Shown: positions 9,479 to 19,420 of the stretch, piece after piece
How positions within the stretch are numbered: position 1 is the first letter of the stretch
Layout: every line of letters begins with the position of its first letter
DNA from: Photobacterium lipolyticum
GTDB taxonomy: Bacteria; Pseudomonadota; Gammaproteobacteria; Enterobacterales; Vibrionaceae
DNA length: 64,000 bases
NCBI RefSeq assembly: GCF_003026475.1
Contig: NZ_PYMC01000003.1
Coordinates: 372,001-436,000, forward strand
Reading direction: 5' to 3'
Notes under the pieces: model-generated
Told to the model about the DNA's origin: nothing
Databases searched by the model: none
The model's input: the letters and a program-made list of their open reading frames with translations, nothing else
Made by a program: the position numbers and the translations under genes

Positions 9479-10420
9479 CTAGTCGATATTTGGCGCTAAT
9501 GGACTAACATACCCCTCAGGTTTTAGCGCCAGTAAATCACAATTTAAGCTATCAATTGTATGCTCGGCGGTGTTGCCAATAAATACGGCTGATAAGCCTG
9601 TTCGTCCTGTCGTACCAAGGATCACTAATTCAGCATCTAACTCTTCTGCCACTTTTGGAATGACATCTTCAGGCAACCCCTCAACAACCAGGGTCTGCTC
9701 CTCAGCAATGCTATGTTTATGGCGTAATGCTTTCATCGATATTAAGTGATGACCGCGAACCGCATCGCTGTATGAGGCAGGGTCAAATTCAGGTAACTCT
9801 ATGGTGACATTGACCGGGGTTGCCGGGTAAGCGTTTAACAGATTGACTTCTGCCCCAAGAATATCAGCAATGGACTGTGCTTCATTCACAATCGCGTCGT
9901 TGAGGGCATCATGCGTTTCACTGTCAGCAGCCAGATTCACACACGCAAGAATTTTCCCATTATCAGGCCAACTGTGATCTTTCACCATTAATACAGGGCA
10001 GGGGCATTTGCGTAATAAATGCCAATCCGTCGGGGTGAAAATAACAGAGCCAATTTTGTCATGCTCATGAGTCGCCTTAATCAACAAGTCATGATGGCTG
10101 CTGAAGACTTCGGCTATGATGGCTTCGTATGGACGATTGTGCCAGACAACCAGAACGTCGATATCATTTCCTTCATTCTGATACGGACGAATAATGTCTT
10201 TTAACCATTCCTCACGCTGCACCACCACGCCACGGCGCATTGCCTGGCGTTCCTCTGCAGAAAGCATGGAGGTCATTTCATAAGAAAAATCGTAGATAGC
10301 AAGAAAGACGGTAATTTTCACACCGGAAGACTTGCTGGCAAGATGAACGGCACGAGATAAGGCCGGTTGATGGTCCTGAGTTTGATCGACAACAACAAGA
10401 ATATTATTGTATTTTTTCAT
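9479..10420 (-). CDS. uspE: Universal stress protein UspE (tandem UspA domains)
   Basis: Cytoplasmic stress protein with two UspA domains (about residues 1-150 and 160-313). E. coli UspE is linked to stress resistance and cell aggregation. Long blocks match it, such as IFTPTDWHLLRKCP, ELPEFDPASYSDA and LGTTGRTGLSAVFIGN. The last carries the nucleotide-binding G-(2x)-G-(9x)-G signature of the second domain. The start at 10420 (MKKYNNILVVVD) has a GGGGG ribosome site six bases upstream; a longer frame from 10441 adds seven unconvincing residues. It lies downstream of fnr, but a terminator separates them. Confidence 0.93.
   Translation of the reverse strand: MKKYNNILVVVDQTQDHQPALSRAVHLASKSSGVKITVFLAIYDFSYEMTSMLSAEERQAMRRGVVVQREEWLKDIIRPYQNEGNDIDVLVVWHNRPYEAIIAEVFSSHHDLLIKATHEHDKIGSVIFTPTDWHLLRKCPCPVLMVKDHSWPDNGKILACVNLAADSETHDALNDAIVNEAQSIADILGAEVNLLNAYPATPVNVTIELPEFDPASYSDAVRGHHLISMKALRHKHSIAEEQTLVVEGLPEDVIPKVAEELDAELVILGTTGRTGLSAVFIGNTAEHTIDSLNCDLLALKPEGYVSPLAPNID
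9996..10003 (+). other. KOPS motif GGGCAGGG
   Basis: Exact GGGNAGGG match inside uspE, read on the + strand and therefore pointing towards dif at 23893. Confidence 0.45.
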
Positions 10421-10561
10421 AACTGCCCCCTGACACAACATGTGTTGGCATCAATACTAATCAGACATATAGCTCTGATTCAACGCAAGACTAACCCGAT
10501 TAGTATATTAACTGTAACGTATAGAAGGGATTAAGTGGAGTGCATATACCGATAAATATAA

Positions 10562-10598
10562 AAAAAGTGATACATCTCTAATGATGTATCACTTTTTT
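10562..10598 (-). terminator. Terminator between fnr and uspE
   Basis: Long perfect stem (AAAGTGATACATC / GATGTATCACTTT) with a six-base loop and a T run on either side, so it can work in both directions. It ends the fnr transcript. Confidence 0.8.
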
Positions 10599-10620
10599 TG
10601 CAAACAGATAAAACAGACAA

Positions 10621-11373
10621 TTACGTGTTCTTTTTACTTACACCAGCAAGACGCGAAAGCTCATCGTGATCAATGATAGTGATGTATTTTCCCTTAACAC
10701 TTAGCATATCGGACTTTTGAAAACGGCCTAATAAACGGCTGATTGTTTCTACCGTCAAACCAAGATAATTACCGATATCACCACGGGTCATCGTCAGACG
10801 GAACTCACGAGGAGAGAAACCTCGCTGAGAAAATCGTAGCGAAAGGTTGTACAGGAATGCGGCTAAACGTTCTTCTGCATTTTTCTTTGAAAGCAAAAGT
10901 ATCATTTCCTGATCACCTTTGATTTCATTGCTCATCAGTCGCATGATTTGCTGACGAAGTTTCGGCATTTTGCCAGCTAAGTCATCAAGGATCTCAAATG
11001 GGATCTCACATACCATCGACGTTTCAAGCGACTGGGCAAAACTGGGGTGCATCATTTCATTGATGGCATCAAAACCAACAAGATCACCGGCAAGGTGGAA
11101 TGCAGTGATCTGCTCATCACCTTGTTCTGTAATCGTATAGCTCTTGATTGTACCAGAACGAATCGCATAAAGAGCTTTAAGTTCATCGCCCGCTTTAAAA
11201 AGCTCCTGGCCCTTTTGGATCGGCTTTTTACGCTCAATAATGTGATCTAATTGATCTAACTCAGACTCATTCAGTGTGAATGGAATACACAACTGACTAA
11301 TACTGCAATCCTGGCAGTGGATAGCACATCCACCTGACTGGATACGTTTGGTTGTAAGTTTGTCTGAAATCAT
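10621..11373 (-). CDS. fnr: FNR, oxygen-sensing global transcription regulator
   Basis: CRP-family regulator that binds a [4Fe-4S] cluster under low oxygen, dimerises and controls anaerobic and micro-aerobic genes. The cluster cysteines are at 20, 23 and 29 ([14 protein letters not shown]), with the fourth in SMVCEIPFE, at the same positions as in E. coli. The C-terminal helix-turn-helix ([23 protein letters not shown]) carries the E--SR residues that read TTGAT half sites. The start at 11373 ([10 protein letters not shown]) aligns with E. coli FNR; a longer frame from 11403 is rejected. It sits just downstream of the cbb3 oxidase assembly genes, which this regulator usually controls. An FNR-like box lies just before the start. 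Confidence 0.96.
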   Translation of the reverse strand: MISDKLTTKRIQSGGCAIHCQDCSISQLCIPFTLNESELDQLDHIIERKKPIQKGQELFKAGDELKALYAIRSGTIKSYTITEQGDEQITAFHLAGDLVGFDAINEMMHPSFAQSLETSMVCEIPFEILDDLAGKMPKLRQQIMRLMSNEIKGDQEMILLLSKKNAEERLAAFLYNLSLRFSQRGFSPREFRLTMTRGDIGNYLGLTVETISRLLGRFQKSDMLSVKGKYITIIDHDELSRLAGVSKKNT

Positions 11374-11389
11374 AATCCTGCTAACCAAT

Positions 11390-11403
11390 TTGATGTAGGT
11401 CAA
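11390..11403. promoter_or_regulatory. FNR-box-like site before fnr
   Basis: TTGATGTAGGTCAA matches TTGATNNNNATCAA in 9 of 10 defined bases. It lies 16 bases upstream of the fnr start codon, a position that suits negative autoregulation, as reported for E. coli fnr. Confidence 0.55.
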
Positions 11404-11447
11404 TATTTTAACATATTATGAAGCATTATTACGAGTATTAAAAAACC

Positions 11448-12140
11448 TCACAATAATTGTTTGATTGCAATGTAACCAGTATGGATGCCATAAGTCAGTA
11501 ACAGTAAGGCACTTGCACGTTTGAAAAATAGATTTCTCAATAAACGCTTCAACTGTTCGGCAACTGAACCAACAAGGAGCATTGCAGGTAGTGTCCCTAA
11601 GCCAAATGCCAGCATAACACTGGCTCCGCCAAAGGCACTGCCAGATACGGCTGCCCAGCTGAGTGTTGAGTAGACTAATCCGCACGGTAACCAGCCCCAA
11701 AGCAAGCCAAAAGGGAGGGCAGACAGCGGGGATTTTAACGGTAATAATGATTTCGCTGTCGGTGAGATAAAGCGCCAGAAAAATTGCCCTACATGTTCAA
11801 TCTTGGTTAACCCTTGCCACCACTGCCCCAAATACAGCGCAAGACAGATCATCATAATAGCCGCGAATATTCGCAACGAGATCAAGGCCGTCGCATAACC
11901 GCTATAAGCTGCCATACCCGCGAAAGCGCCACCAATAATTGCACCGGCAATGGCATAGGAGATCAATCGGCCAAAATTATAACAGACAAGGTAGAGCCAG
12001 CGGTTATGCCGTTTTTGCCCAGGCATATGTTGTCCCGGCATGCCTAAGGTGAGTGCCGCGGCCACACCGCCGCACATACCAAAACAGTGCCCGGCGCCCA
12101 TCAGGCCAATGATAAAGGCAGCATAGAGGTCGATGTTCAC
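11448..12140 (-). CDS. SafE/TauE-like inner-membrane protein of the cco cluster
   Basis: 230-residue polytopic membrane protein with about six hydrophobic segments. It begins DLYAAFIIGLMGAGHCFGMCGGVAAAL, which is the first half of the sulfite-exporter (TauE/SafE, DsbD-transmembrane-like) fold with a conserved Cys in GHCFGMCGG. Genes of this kind commonly follow ccoS and are thought to help in metal supply or cytochrome oxidase maturation; the exact function is unknown. It overlaps ccoS by four bases, so it is in the same operon, and fnr follows. Confidence 0.85.
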   Translation of the reverse strand: MNIDLYAAFIIGLMGAGHCFGMCGGVAAALTLGMPGQHMPGQKRHNRWLYLVCYNFGRLISYAIAGAIIGGAFAGMAAYSGYATALISLRIFAAIMMICLALYLGQWWQGLTKIEHVGQFFWRFISPTAKSLLPLKSPLSALPFGLLWGWLPCGLVYSTLSWAAVSGSAFGGASVMLAFGLGTLPAMLLVGSVAEQLKRLLRNLFFKRASALLLLTYGIHTGYIAIKQLL

Positions 12141-12370
12141 GATGGCGTGCCTGTGTTATTTGTTTTGGTTATGCGATCATCTGCCTGATGGTCTGATTTC
12201 TGATCTTGCGCCGTCGATTTAGCATCGGGTTCGTTTTCATCAAACAGAATACTATAGCCCTGACGCTCCAGATCTTCGAACTGTTCGGACTTTACTGCCC
12301 ATAAGAAGATCGCAACAGCAATGCAGACAAACACAATGGCAATCGGTATTAATATGTAAAGACTAGCCAT
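12137..12370 (-). CDS. ccoS: Cytochrome oxidase maturation protein CcoS
   Basis: 77 residues, with one N-terminal membrane helix (LYILIPIAIVFVCIAVAIFLWAV) followed by the CcoS signature SEQFEDLERQGYSILFDE. It is required in other bacteria to insert cofactors into the cbb3 oxidase. The C-terminal tail is polar and charged. It overlaps ccoI by eight bases at its start and the SafE-like gene by four at its end. Confidence 0.92.
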   Translation of the reverse strand: MASLYILIPIAIVFVCIAVAIFLWAVKSEQFEDLERQGYSILFDENEPDAKSTAQDQKSDHQADDRITKTNNTGTPS

Positions 12371-14795
12371 TTTCTTTTAATAACCTTAAAGAATTTGATA
12401 CAACAATGATCGAACTGGCTGACATGCCAACCACGGCAATGTAAGGAGCAACAAAACCAGCAACCGCCAGTGGCAGAATAACGAGGTTATAACCCAAGGC
12501 CCAAAGCAGGTTTTCGCGGATGATCTTTTTGGTGCGCAAAGCCAGCTGTCGTGCACGTAAAATTCGTGAGAGCTGATCCCCTAACAGCACCATATCTGCC
12601 GATGATTTTGCGACATCCGTACCTCCGCCCATGGCGACAGAAAGGTGGGCACCGGCCAGCACGGGGGCATCATTGACACCATCACCAATCATAAGGGCGA
12701 CATCGGTAGTCTCAAGGCTACGCAAATAAGCAAGTTTTCCTTCTGGTGTGACACCTGATACTAGCTTATTGACTTGGAGTTTATCTGCAACAGTCTGAGC
12801 GCTGATAGAGTTGTCACCCGTTAACATAGTGACTTGAATACCAGCGGCCTGAAATTGCTGAACGAGCTCTACACTATCATGGCGAATTGGATCGTCTAAT
12901 CTGAATGCAGCCACCAATTGGCAATCGCATGACATCCAGACCTGATAGCTATTATCCGCGCTATTTATCAGTACTTCAGCGTCAGGATTGTTTTCCAGTA
13001 CAAACGGAAGTTGCCCGATTCGCCACTCCTGACGATTACGCTGACCTTTCAAACCGCAACCAATCACATTTTCAACAGACTCAAAACCGTATCGGGTATC
13101 TTCGTCTTCGATAGATCGGCCACGGTAAGCAGCAAATGCCTTGGCAATAGGGTGGTTGGCAAATTTCTCCAACTCTGCAGCAAAAGACAGTGCCTGTAGC
13201 TGTGTGAATTTACCAAATAGCTGAGTATCAACAAGGCGAACATTGCCTTCCGTTAACGTACCTGTTTTATCAATGACTAACTGGTTGATCTTACATAGTG
13301 TTTCGAGCACGTGACCACGGCGAAGCAGAATGCCCAATCGGCCTAAACTTGACGTCGAACATGTTAATGCCGTTGGCGTGGCTAGTGACAAGGCACAAGG
13401 GCAGGTCGCAACCAAAACCGCAAGGGTGATCCAAAGTGCATCGTCGGGTTGATATTGATGCCAGTACAGCCATGTACCCGCCGCAATAATTAAGATCCCA
13501 GCGACAAAGTAACGTGCCACGACATCGGCCATAACGGCCACCTTCGGCTTTGACATCTGTGCTTCATCTTGCAGACGGACAATGTTGGAAATCAGCGAAT
13601 TCTGACGCTCCTTCATAACTTTAAGCGTAATGTTACCTTCACCATTGATGGTTCCGGCAAAGATTTGTTCACCGACACGGCGCGGGACCGGCATCGGTTC
13701 TCCCGTTAACATGGATTCATCAATGGTTGTTTCGCCCTCTAAGATCTCACCATCGGCAGGTAAGCTATCACCTGGTAAGATTGTGACAACGTCACCGATC
13801 TTCAATGTTTTCGCAGCCACCTGAGAACCATCTTTCAGCGTCGCCATTGCCGGCACCAATTTCAATAAGTTAGCGCTAGCTGCTGCGGCATGGCGGCGGG
13901 CGCGCATTTCAAGAAAACGGCCAAGCAAGAGGAAGAAAGTAAACATCGAGATGGACTCGAAGAAGACTTCGCCTTTCGCCATAACGGTGGCATATAAGCT
14001 GGCGACGTAAGCAAACAATAAAGCAATCGAGACAGGAACATCCATGCCCAGGGTTCGGGCTGTTATATTACGCCAGGCATTCATATAAAAAGGGAAGGCG
14101 GAATAGAGCAGTACTGGCGTGGCGAAAATTAAACTGACCCAACGAAGGTAGTTTCTGAATTCGGTATCTAAATCACCGAATACTTCAAAATACAAAGCAA
14201 CCGCGAGCATCATGACCTGCATGGTCGCAATACCGGCAACACCTAAGCGATAAAGGTATTGCTTCATGGCGTTGTGATATTGCTGCTCTTGAGCATCAGC
14301 TTCAAAAGGTGCGGCTTTGTAACCCAGCTTATGAATGGCGGAAAGAAGATGACTGAGTTTGGCTTTTACAGGATCCCATTTTAGTAAGGCGCGGTGAGTA
14401 GTGGTATTGACCCGAATCGAAACGACCCCCGATTCACGCATCAATTGCTTTTCGATGAGCCAGGCACATGCCGCACATGAAACACCATCAAGAGAGAGGC
14501 AGACCTCTTTACTGTTTTCTACATCACGAACAAATTCTTGCTGAACTTCTTCATGATCATACAGTAATAACGATTTCAGTTTTTGCGGAACTAATTCGGC
14601 TTTTTCAGCCGGAGCGGTACGGTATTCATAATAGGAGGTCAGCCCGCTTTCAACGATGGTGGTAGCGACGGCTTCACAACCAGGGCAACACATATCACGC
14701 ATTTTGCCCAGTATCTCAACTTTATAGTGGCAACCCTGCGGAACAGGATCACCGCAGTGGTAACAGTCAATAAATCTGTTTGTTTCTTTTGTCAT
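12363..14795 (-). CDS. ccoI: Copper-transporting P1B-type ATPase CcoI (FixI)
   Basis: Inner-membrane copper exporter that loads copper for the cbb3 oxidase. In order: an N-terminal Cys-rich zinc-finger-like segment (CYHCGDPVP ... CCPGCEAV, residues 11-45), an HMA domain with the metal motif SCAAC (near 107), eight membrane helices with the transport motif CPC (near 463), the phosphorylated Asp in DKTGTLT (near 506) and the hinge GDGVNDAPVLAGAH. At 810 aa it is full length for the FixI subtype. It is coupled to ccoH upstream by an ATGA overlap and to ccoS downstream. Confidence 0.95.
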   Translation of the reverse strand: MTKETNRFIDCYHCGDPVPQGCHYKVEILGKMRDMCCPGCEAVATTIVESGLTSYYEYRTAPAEKAELVPQKLKSLLLYDHEEVQQEFVRDVENSKEVCLSLDGVSCAACAWLIEKQLMRESGVVSIRVNTTTHRALLKWDPVKAKLSHLLSAIHKLGYKAAPFEADAQEQQYHNAMKQYLYRLGVAGIATMQVMMLAVALYFEVFGDLDTEFRNYLRWVSLIFATPVLLYSAFPFYMNAWRNITARTLGMDVPVSIALLFAYVASLYATVMAKGEVFFESISMFTFFLLLGRFLEMRARRHAAAASANLLKLVPAMATLKDGSQVAAKTLKIGDVVTILPGDSLPADGEILEGETTIDESMLTGEPMPVPRRVGEQIFAGTINGEGNITLKVMKERQNSLISNIVRLQDEAQMSKPKVAVMADVVARYFVAGILIIAAGTWLYWHQYQPDDALWITLAVLVATCPCALSLATPTALTCSTSSLGRLGILLRRGHVLETLCKINQLVIDKTGTLTEGNVRLVDTQLFGKFTQLQALSFAAELEKFANHPIAKAFAAYRGRSIEDEDTRYGFESVENVIGCGLKGQRNRQEWRIGQLPFVLENNPDAEVLINSADNSYQVWMSCDCQLVAAFRLDDPIRHDSVELVQQFQAAGIQVTMLTGDNSISAQTVADKLQVNKLVSGVTPEGKLAYLRSLETTDVALMIGDGVNDAPVLAGAHLSVAMGGGTDVAKSSADMVLLGDQLSRILRARQLALRTKKIIRENLLWALGYNLVILPLAVAGFVAPYIAVVGMSASSIIVVSNSLRLLKENG
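13783..13795. other. matS site (exact)
   Basis: GTGACAACGTCAC fits GTGACRNYGTCAC exactly. This is the palindrome bound by MatP in the Ter macrodomain. It lies inside ccoI. Confidence 0.75.
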
Positions 14796-15283
14796 TCCTT
14801 GACCTGCCCGTACAACGAAATCGGGTCGGACGTTGGTAAGTTAACACGACCTTGCAACATCCAATCGCCATCAAATGGTTCAAGCTCAACAAACCAAGGG
14901 CCCAGCAGGGGCTCAGGGGCGTTAAAGCGATAAGTCCCTTTCAGATCGGCACTGACCATCTGGGTGAAGTCATTATTGGCCAAGGTACGGTGGGTAAAGG
15001 TAACACGCAAGTTTGGATAGGTTGCGAGATCACCTTTATCAAAATTCAATACGATACTGTTTTCGTCAACATTAACGGAAGCTTTCAGCTTTAATGCATC
15101 AGAGACTCTCAGGCGAGAAAGATCAACATTAATGGCTTTGCCTTCCTTATAATAATTCTCTGCAACAAGATCGACCTGGTTTTGGGAAAAGATATACACA
15201 GCGGTCAGGCTGTAAATTACCGAGGTTGCAGGAATAGCAATAACGAACCAAGGCCAAAACTGCTTATACCATGGTTTTTGCAT
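14792..15283 (-). CDS. ccoH: FixH/CcoH family protein
   Basis: 163 residues with one N-terminal membrane helix (FWPWFVIAIPATSVIYSLTAVYIF) and a periplasmic beta-rich domain. The segment VAENYYKEGKAINVDLSR is the typical FixH signature. CcoH/FixH proteins associate with the cbb3 oxidase during assembly. The stop overlaps the ccoI start by four bases. A 120-base gap separates it from ccoP, where ccoG is found in many bacteria; no ccoG is present here. Confidence 0.9.
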   Translation of the reverse strand: MQKPWYKQFWPWFVIAIPATSVIYSLTAVYIFSQNQVDLVAENYYKEGKAINVDLSRLRVSDALKLKASVNVDENSIVLNFDKGDLATYPNLRVTFTHRTLANNDFTQMVSADLKGTYRFNAPEPLLGPWFVELEPFDGDWMLQGRVNLPTSDPISLYGQVKE

Positions 15284-15311
15284 GATGATTACCTTTGAAG
15301 AATAGAGGGTA

Positions 15312-15335
15312 TTAGCCCCTGAAAATAACAGGGGC
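15312..15335 (-). promoter_or_regulatory. Stem-loop in the ccoP-ccoH gap
   Basis: Inverted repeat GCCCCTG / CAGGGGC with a seven-base loop and no T run. A processing or mRNA-stability element separating the structural (NOQP) from the assembly (HIS) part of the operon is more likely than a full terminator. Confidence 0.4.
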
Positions 15336-15404
15336 CAAGTTTTATGTCTCAGTGATTATTGCTAATCTCATCATTAACATGTAACTGATTATTAACAATA
15401 AAGG

Positions 15405-16385
15405 TTACTTGTCGGTATTGTTACTCAAGTTCCATACATAGGCAGAAATAAGCTGAATTTTATCTTCATCCAATACACCGTTCCATGCTGGCATCACACC
15501 TTGACGACCATGCATAACCGTCGCTTCAACCGCGCGACGAGAACCGCCATACAACCAAGTGTTATCCGTTAAGTCAGGGGCACCAAATGCAGGATTACCT
15601 TTACCATCTGTACCGTGGCAGGCTGCACAAACAACGAAGGGTTGCTTACCCGCCGCTGCCTCTTTGGTATTCACCTTACGGCCAGACAGGCTAAGTACAT
15701 AACTAGTAACTTCTTTAGCCCCATCTTTGCCCAGCACATCTCCCCAGGCAGGCATAACCCCAATACGACCATTCATGATGGTTGTTTTGATCGTTTCAGC
15801 TTCACCGCCGTATAACCAGGCATCGTCGGTTAGGTTAGGGAAGCCAGCTTGGCCTCGGGCATCAGAACCATGGCATTGCGAACAGTTCTGAATAAACAGA
15901 CGCTGGCCAACTTTAATCGCTTCTGAATTACCGGCAATCTCAGTAATAGGAAGCAGGGTGTTACCTGACGCGTCGTATGCCAGAGTTTTAAATGTTTCAC
16001 CGAATTTTGATTCAGCTTCATCCAACTCTTTGGCATATTGATCCAAGCGCTTGTCTTGTTGAGCGTTAGTGACAGATACGCGAGACTCTGCAATAGAACG
16101 AACGGTCTGGTCCGAACTTTGCCAACCTAAAAAGCCTTTGTAATTACCTAATCCCGGATAAAGGAATAAATAAAGTACACTGAAGACTAATGTGGCCCAG
16201 AACATGTATGACCACCACTTAGGCAGTGGGTTATTGATTTCACGAATACCGTCGTATTCGTGCCCCATATCTTCGCCTTCTTCAACACCCATGGTATCTT
16301 TGCTACACCAGTAAAGCAGGCCAGCAATAGCAACCAGGCTGCCAATAGTGATGACGCTAATCCATAGACTCCAAAACGTAGTCAT
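15405..16385 (-). CDS. ccoP: cbb3-type cytochrome c oxidase subunit III (di-haem cytochrome c)
   Basis: Membrane-anchored di-haem cytochrome that passes electrons to CcoO and CcoN. Two N-terminal hydrophobic segments flank the conserved GHEYDGIREINNPLPKWW motif. The two periplasmic haem c domains have CSQCH (near residue 165) and CAACH (near 252), each with its distal Met region (NGRIGVMPAWG and HGRQGVMPAWN). At 326 aa it is of usual length. It overlaps ccoQ by four bases. Confidence 0.96.
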   Translation of the reverse strand: MTTFWSLWISVITIGSLVAIAGLLYWCSKDTMGVEEGEDMGHEYDGIREINNPLPKWWSYMFWATLVFSVLYLFLYPGLGNYKGFLGWQSSDQTVRSIAESRVSVTNAQQDKRLDQYAKELDEAESKFGETFKTLAYDASGNTLLPITEIAGNSEAIKVGQRLFIQNCSQCHGSDARGQAGFPNLTDDAWLYGGEAETIKTTIMNGRIGVMPAWGDVLGKDGAKEVTSYVLSLSGRKVNTKEAAAGKQPFVVCAACHGTDGKGNPAFGAPDLTDNTWLYGGSRRAVEATVMHGRQGVMPAWNGVLDEDKIQLISAYVWNLSNNTDK

Positions 16386-16564
16386 GCTTCCTGACTCCTG
16401 TCATTCTCACGCGTAAGCAAATCTTTATCTTCATCTGCAAACACTAAATTTGCAGCTTCATTAAATTCAGATTTGCGGCGCTTGCTGTATGCCCAAAAGA
16501 AAACACCAATGAAGCTGATGAACAACACAACAGTCCAAATACTATGAATGGTTATAATATCCAT
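16382..16564 (-). CDS. ccoQ: cbb3-type oxidase small subunit CcoQ
   Basis: 60 residues, with a single membrane helix (WTVVLFISFIGVFFWAYSKRRK) and a short acidic cytoplasmic tail. CcoQ stabilises the oxidase complex. Identification rests mainly on size, membrane topology and position between ccoO and ccoP. Confidence 0.9.
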   Translation of the reverse strand: MDIITIHSIWTVVLFISFIGVFFWAYSKRRKSEFNEAANLVFADEDKDLLTRENDRSQEA

Positions 16565-16575
16565 TTGGTATCTCC

Positions 16576-17184
16576 CTATTTCATCGCGTGACCAAGTGAC
16601 TGAAGGTAAGCAATAACAGCATCCATTTCAGTCTTGCCTTTCACGTCTTCGCCGGCATTAGCAACTTGCTCATCAGTGTACGGAACACCAAAAGTATCTC
16701 GGAAAAGAACAAGCTTTTTAGACGTTAACTTTCCATCAAGCTCATTCTTTTCCAACCAAGGGAAGCCAGGCATATTTGACTCAGGTACAACAGCGCGAGG
16801 ATCACGCAAATGCACGCGGTGCCAGTCATCAGAATATCGGTCGCCAACGCGGGCTAAGTCAGGACCAGTACGTTTTGAGCCCCATAGGAACGGGTGTTCC
16901 CATACACTTTCACCCGCAACGGAATAGTGACCATAACGTTCTGTCTCGGAGCGGAAAGGACGAATCATCTGACTGTGACAAACGTTACAGCCTTCACGGA
17001 TATAAATATCACGACCTTCCATTTCTAACGCCGTATAAGGGCGCAAATTTTCAACAGACTCTGTCGTCTGCTCCTGATAAAGAAGCGGCGTAATTTCTAC
17101 CAGCGCACCAAAACTGATGGCGATAACAATAAGGATCGCCAGAAGGCCGACATTCTTTTCTACAATTTCATGACGATTGCTCAT
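16576..17184 (-). CDS. ccoO: cbb3-type cytochrome c oxidase subunit II (mono-haem cytochrome c)
   Basis: 202 residues, with an N-terminal membrane anchor ([20 protein letters not shown]) and one haem c site, CNVCH, in the strictly conserved [21 protein letters not shown] block. The axial Met is in [10 protein letters not shown]. It mediates electron transfer to the catalytic subunit. It starts 12 bases after the ccoN stop, in the same operon. Confidence 0.97.
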   Translation of the reverse strand: MSNRHEIVEKNVGLLAILIVIAISFGALVEITPLLYQEQTTESVENLRPYTALEMEGRDIYIREGCNVCHSQMIRPFRSETERYGHYSVAGESVWEHPFLWGSKRTGPDLARVGDRYSDDWHRVHLRDPRAVVPESNMPGFPWLEKNELDGKLTSKKLVLFRDTFGVPYTDEQVANAGEDVKGKTEMDAVIAYLQSLGHAMK

Positions 17185-17196
17185 ATGTCGAACTCC

Positions 17197-18624
17197 TTAT
17201 GCTGGTTGTTCTGTTGCTTGTAGGCTTTCTTCCGGCGCAGAAATGGTCTTATAGGCGTTGTACGCCATTAGGAACATGCCACTCAGGAAGATGAAACCAC
17301 CAACAAAACGAACAAAGTAGAACGGATAGGATGCTTGTAGAGACTCTACGAAGCTATATGTCAGGGTGCCGTCTGTATTGACTGCGCGCCACATCAGGCC
17401 TTGCATAACACCTGAAATCCACATTGCTACGATATACAGAACCGTACCAATCGTTGCCAGCCAGAAGTGAACGTTGATCAGTTTTACTGAGTACATACGA
17501 CCTTGGCCAAACAGTTTAGGGATCAGGTGATAAACAGAACCGATAGATACCATTGCAACCCAACCTAACGCACCAGAGTGAACATGACCGATGGTCCAGT
17601 CAGTATAGTGAGAGAGGGCGTTGACCGTTTTAATCGCCATCATAGGGCCTTCGAAGGTAGACATACCGTAGAAAGACAATGAAACCACTAAGAAACGGAG
17701 GATTGGGTCATAACGTAGCTTATGCCATGCGCCGGAAAGCGTCATGATACCGTTGATCATGCCACCCCAAGATGGTGCAAACAGAACCAGCGACATCACC
17801 ATACCTAGCGACTGAGTCCAGTCAGGCAGGGCAGTATAATGAAGATGGTGGGGACCAGCCCAGATATACAACGAAATCAGTGCCCAGAAGTGCACAACAG
17901 ATAGGCGGTATGAGTAAACCGGACGACCCGCTTGCTTAGGGACAAAATAGTACATCATGCCTAAGAAGCCCGCTGTAAGTAAGAAACCTACCGCGTTGTG
18001 GCCGTACCACCACTGAACCATCGCATCCACAGCGCCTGAATAAACCGAATAGGATTTAGTCATAGAGACGGGGATAGCCAAACTGTTCACAATGTGAAGT
18101 ACTGCTACCGTTAAAATAAAGGCACCGAAGAACCAGTTCGCAACATAAATGTGCGAGGTCTTTCTTTTGATCATGGTACCGAAAAAGACAATGGCATAGG
18201 CTACCCATACAGCTGTAATAGCGATATCAATCGGCCATTCCAGCTCTGCGTATTCTTTACCTGAGGTCCAACCCATCGGCAGTGAGATTGCCGCGGAAAG
18301 GATAACTGCTTGCCAGCCCCAGAAGGTGAACGCTGCTAACTTCCCACCAAATAGTCTTGTTTGACAAGTACGCTGAACTACGTAATAAGACGTAGCAAAT
18401 AACGCACTGGTACCGAATGCGAAGATCACTGCATTAGTATGCAATGGACGCAGACGGCTGTATGTCAACCAAGGGGTATCGAAATTAAGCGCTGGCCACA
18501 CCAGCTGAGCGGCAATTAATACACCAACGCCCATACCGACAATTCCCCATAGTATGGTAACTAAGGTAAACTGACGTACGACCGTATAGTTGTAGCTTTC
18601 TTCAAGCTGCTTTACTTGGCTCAT
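17197..18624 (-). CDS. ccoN: cbb3-type cytochrome c oxidase subunit I (catalytic)
   Basis: Haem-copper oxidase catalytic subunit of 475 residues with about 12 membrane helices. It reduces oxygen with high affinity and pumps protons. Conserved His-containing helices are visible: [44 protein letters not shown] and [17 protein letters not shown]. The start is placed at 18624 ([10 protein letters not shown]) with GGAAG upstream; the frame extends to 18705, but the extra 27 residues do not look like CcoN. No canonical FNR box was found in the 275 bases before the start. Confidence 0.96.
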   Translation of the reverse strand: MSQVKQLEESYNYTVVRQFTLVTILWGIVGMGVGVLIAAQLVWPALNFDTPWLTYSRLRPLHTNAVIFAFGTSALFATSYYVVQRTCQTRLFGGKLAAFTFWGWQAVILSAAISLPMGWTSGKEYAELEWPIDIAITAVWVAYAIVFFGTMIKRKTSHIYVANWFFGAFILTVAVLHIVNSLAIPVSMTKSYSVYSGAVDAMVQWWYGHNAVGFLLTAGFLGMMYYFVPKQAGRPVYSYRLSVVHFWALISLYIWAGPHHLHYTALPDWTQSLGMVMSLVLFAPSWGGMINGIMTLSGAWHKLRYDPILRFLVVSLSFYGMSTFEGPMMAIKTVNALSHYTDWTIGHVHSGALGWVAMVSIGSVYHLIPKLFGQGRMYSVKLINVHFWLATIGTVLYIVAMWISGVMQGLMWRAVNTDGTLTYSFVESLQASYPFYFVRFVGGFIFLSGMFLMAYNAYKTISAPEESLQATEQPA

Positions 18625-18901
18625 ATTGCATGCTTCCACTTTGAATTGTTCAACTACACTCTTACTTTCCTTGTGCGAACAACTAGTTGTCGCAATGCCA
18701 CCCAAAGCTTGTTAAATGTCTTGTTGTTTCTTTGAACAACTCAACAATCAAATTGCTATTTTATTGTAAAAGTGGCATTTTCAATGCCAATAATACTTCA
18801 CTTAACAACTGAATGACAGCTTAATGCCCACACGTCATTTACGGTTAAGCAACATTTATGTGAAAACTTTGACACCTGTAACACGGGAAGCGTGGAAAAT
18901 A

Positions 18902-19345
18902 ATGGCAGCAGAAAAACTAACCAAAGCTCGATTAATTCAAATTTTATTTTTAATGACAGTTTTAATTGCAGCATTTGTATGGAGAACAATTACATATAAT
19001 GATTCGAAACCAGCAGATGAAAATGCTATTCAATGCCAGATTAAAGCAGGAACCTGTGTGTTTGAAGAGAAACAACAAGAGCTGGAAATCACTTTGTCAC
19101 CGACACCAGCCATTGCGGAATCTCCCCTTATTGTACAAATTGGTAACGTAAATGTTAAGCCGACGGCTACCGTTGAAGGTATAAATATGTTTATGGGGAC
19201 GATACCAGTGGTTTTTGAACAAAAAGGGGACGTTTGGCTAGGACATTTTAGTGTTCCGGCTTGTGTTCACCCTCAAATGGACTGGGCGATGAATCTTGAG
19301 CAGGGTGGTAAGAAGGTTATTGTAAAATTTACCGTGATAAAATGA
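18902..19345 (+). CDS. Membrane-anchored periplasmic hypothetical protein beside ccoN
   Basis: About 147 residues from the ATG at 18902 (GGAA upstream). One N-terminal membrane helix (LIQILFLMTVLIAAFVW) is followed by a periplasmic domain with the Cys pair CQIKAGTCVFEEKQQE and a later ACVHPQMDW. Uncharacterised proteins of this kind sit divergently to ccoN in Vibrionaceae. The conserved Cys, Met and His in the second half would suit metal binding or a role in oxidase maturation, but this is inference from context. It ends at a shared terminator with the convergent SDR gene. Confidence 0.7.
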   Translation: MAAEKLTKARLIQILFLMTVLIAAFVWRTITYNDSKPADENAIQCQIKAGTCVFEEKQQELEITLSPTPAIAESPLIVQIGNVNVKPTATVEGINMFMGTIPVVFEQKGDVWLGHFSVPACVHPQMDWAMNLEQGGKKVIVKFTVIK

Positions 19346-19379
19346 TTCAGAATCGAGACGGTTACATCACTAATTCGTA

Positions 19380-19415
19380 TGAAATTAAGGCTTGGTTTCC
19401 AAGCCTTAATTTCAT
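19380..19415. terminator. Bidirectional terminator
   Basis: Long perfect stem (TGAAATTAAGGCTTGG and its complement) with a TTTC loop, between two convergent genes. Confidence 0.8.
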
Positions 19416-19420
19416 CATGT

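Noticed and set aside
18626-18800. FNR boxes upstream of ccoN
   Set aside because: TTGA...TCAA pairs are present, but with wrong spacing (13 bases in place of 14); none matches TTGATNNNNATCAA well.
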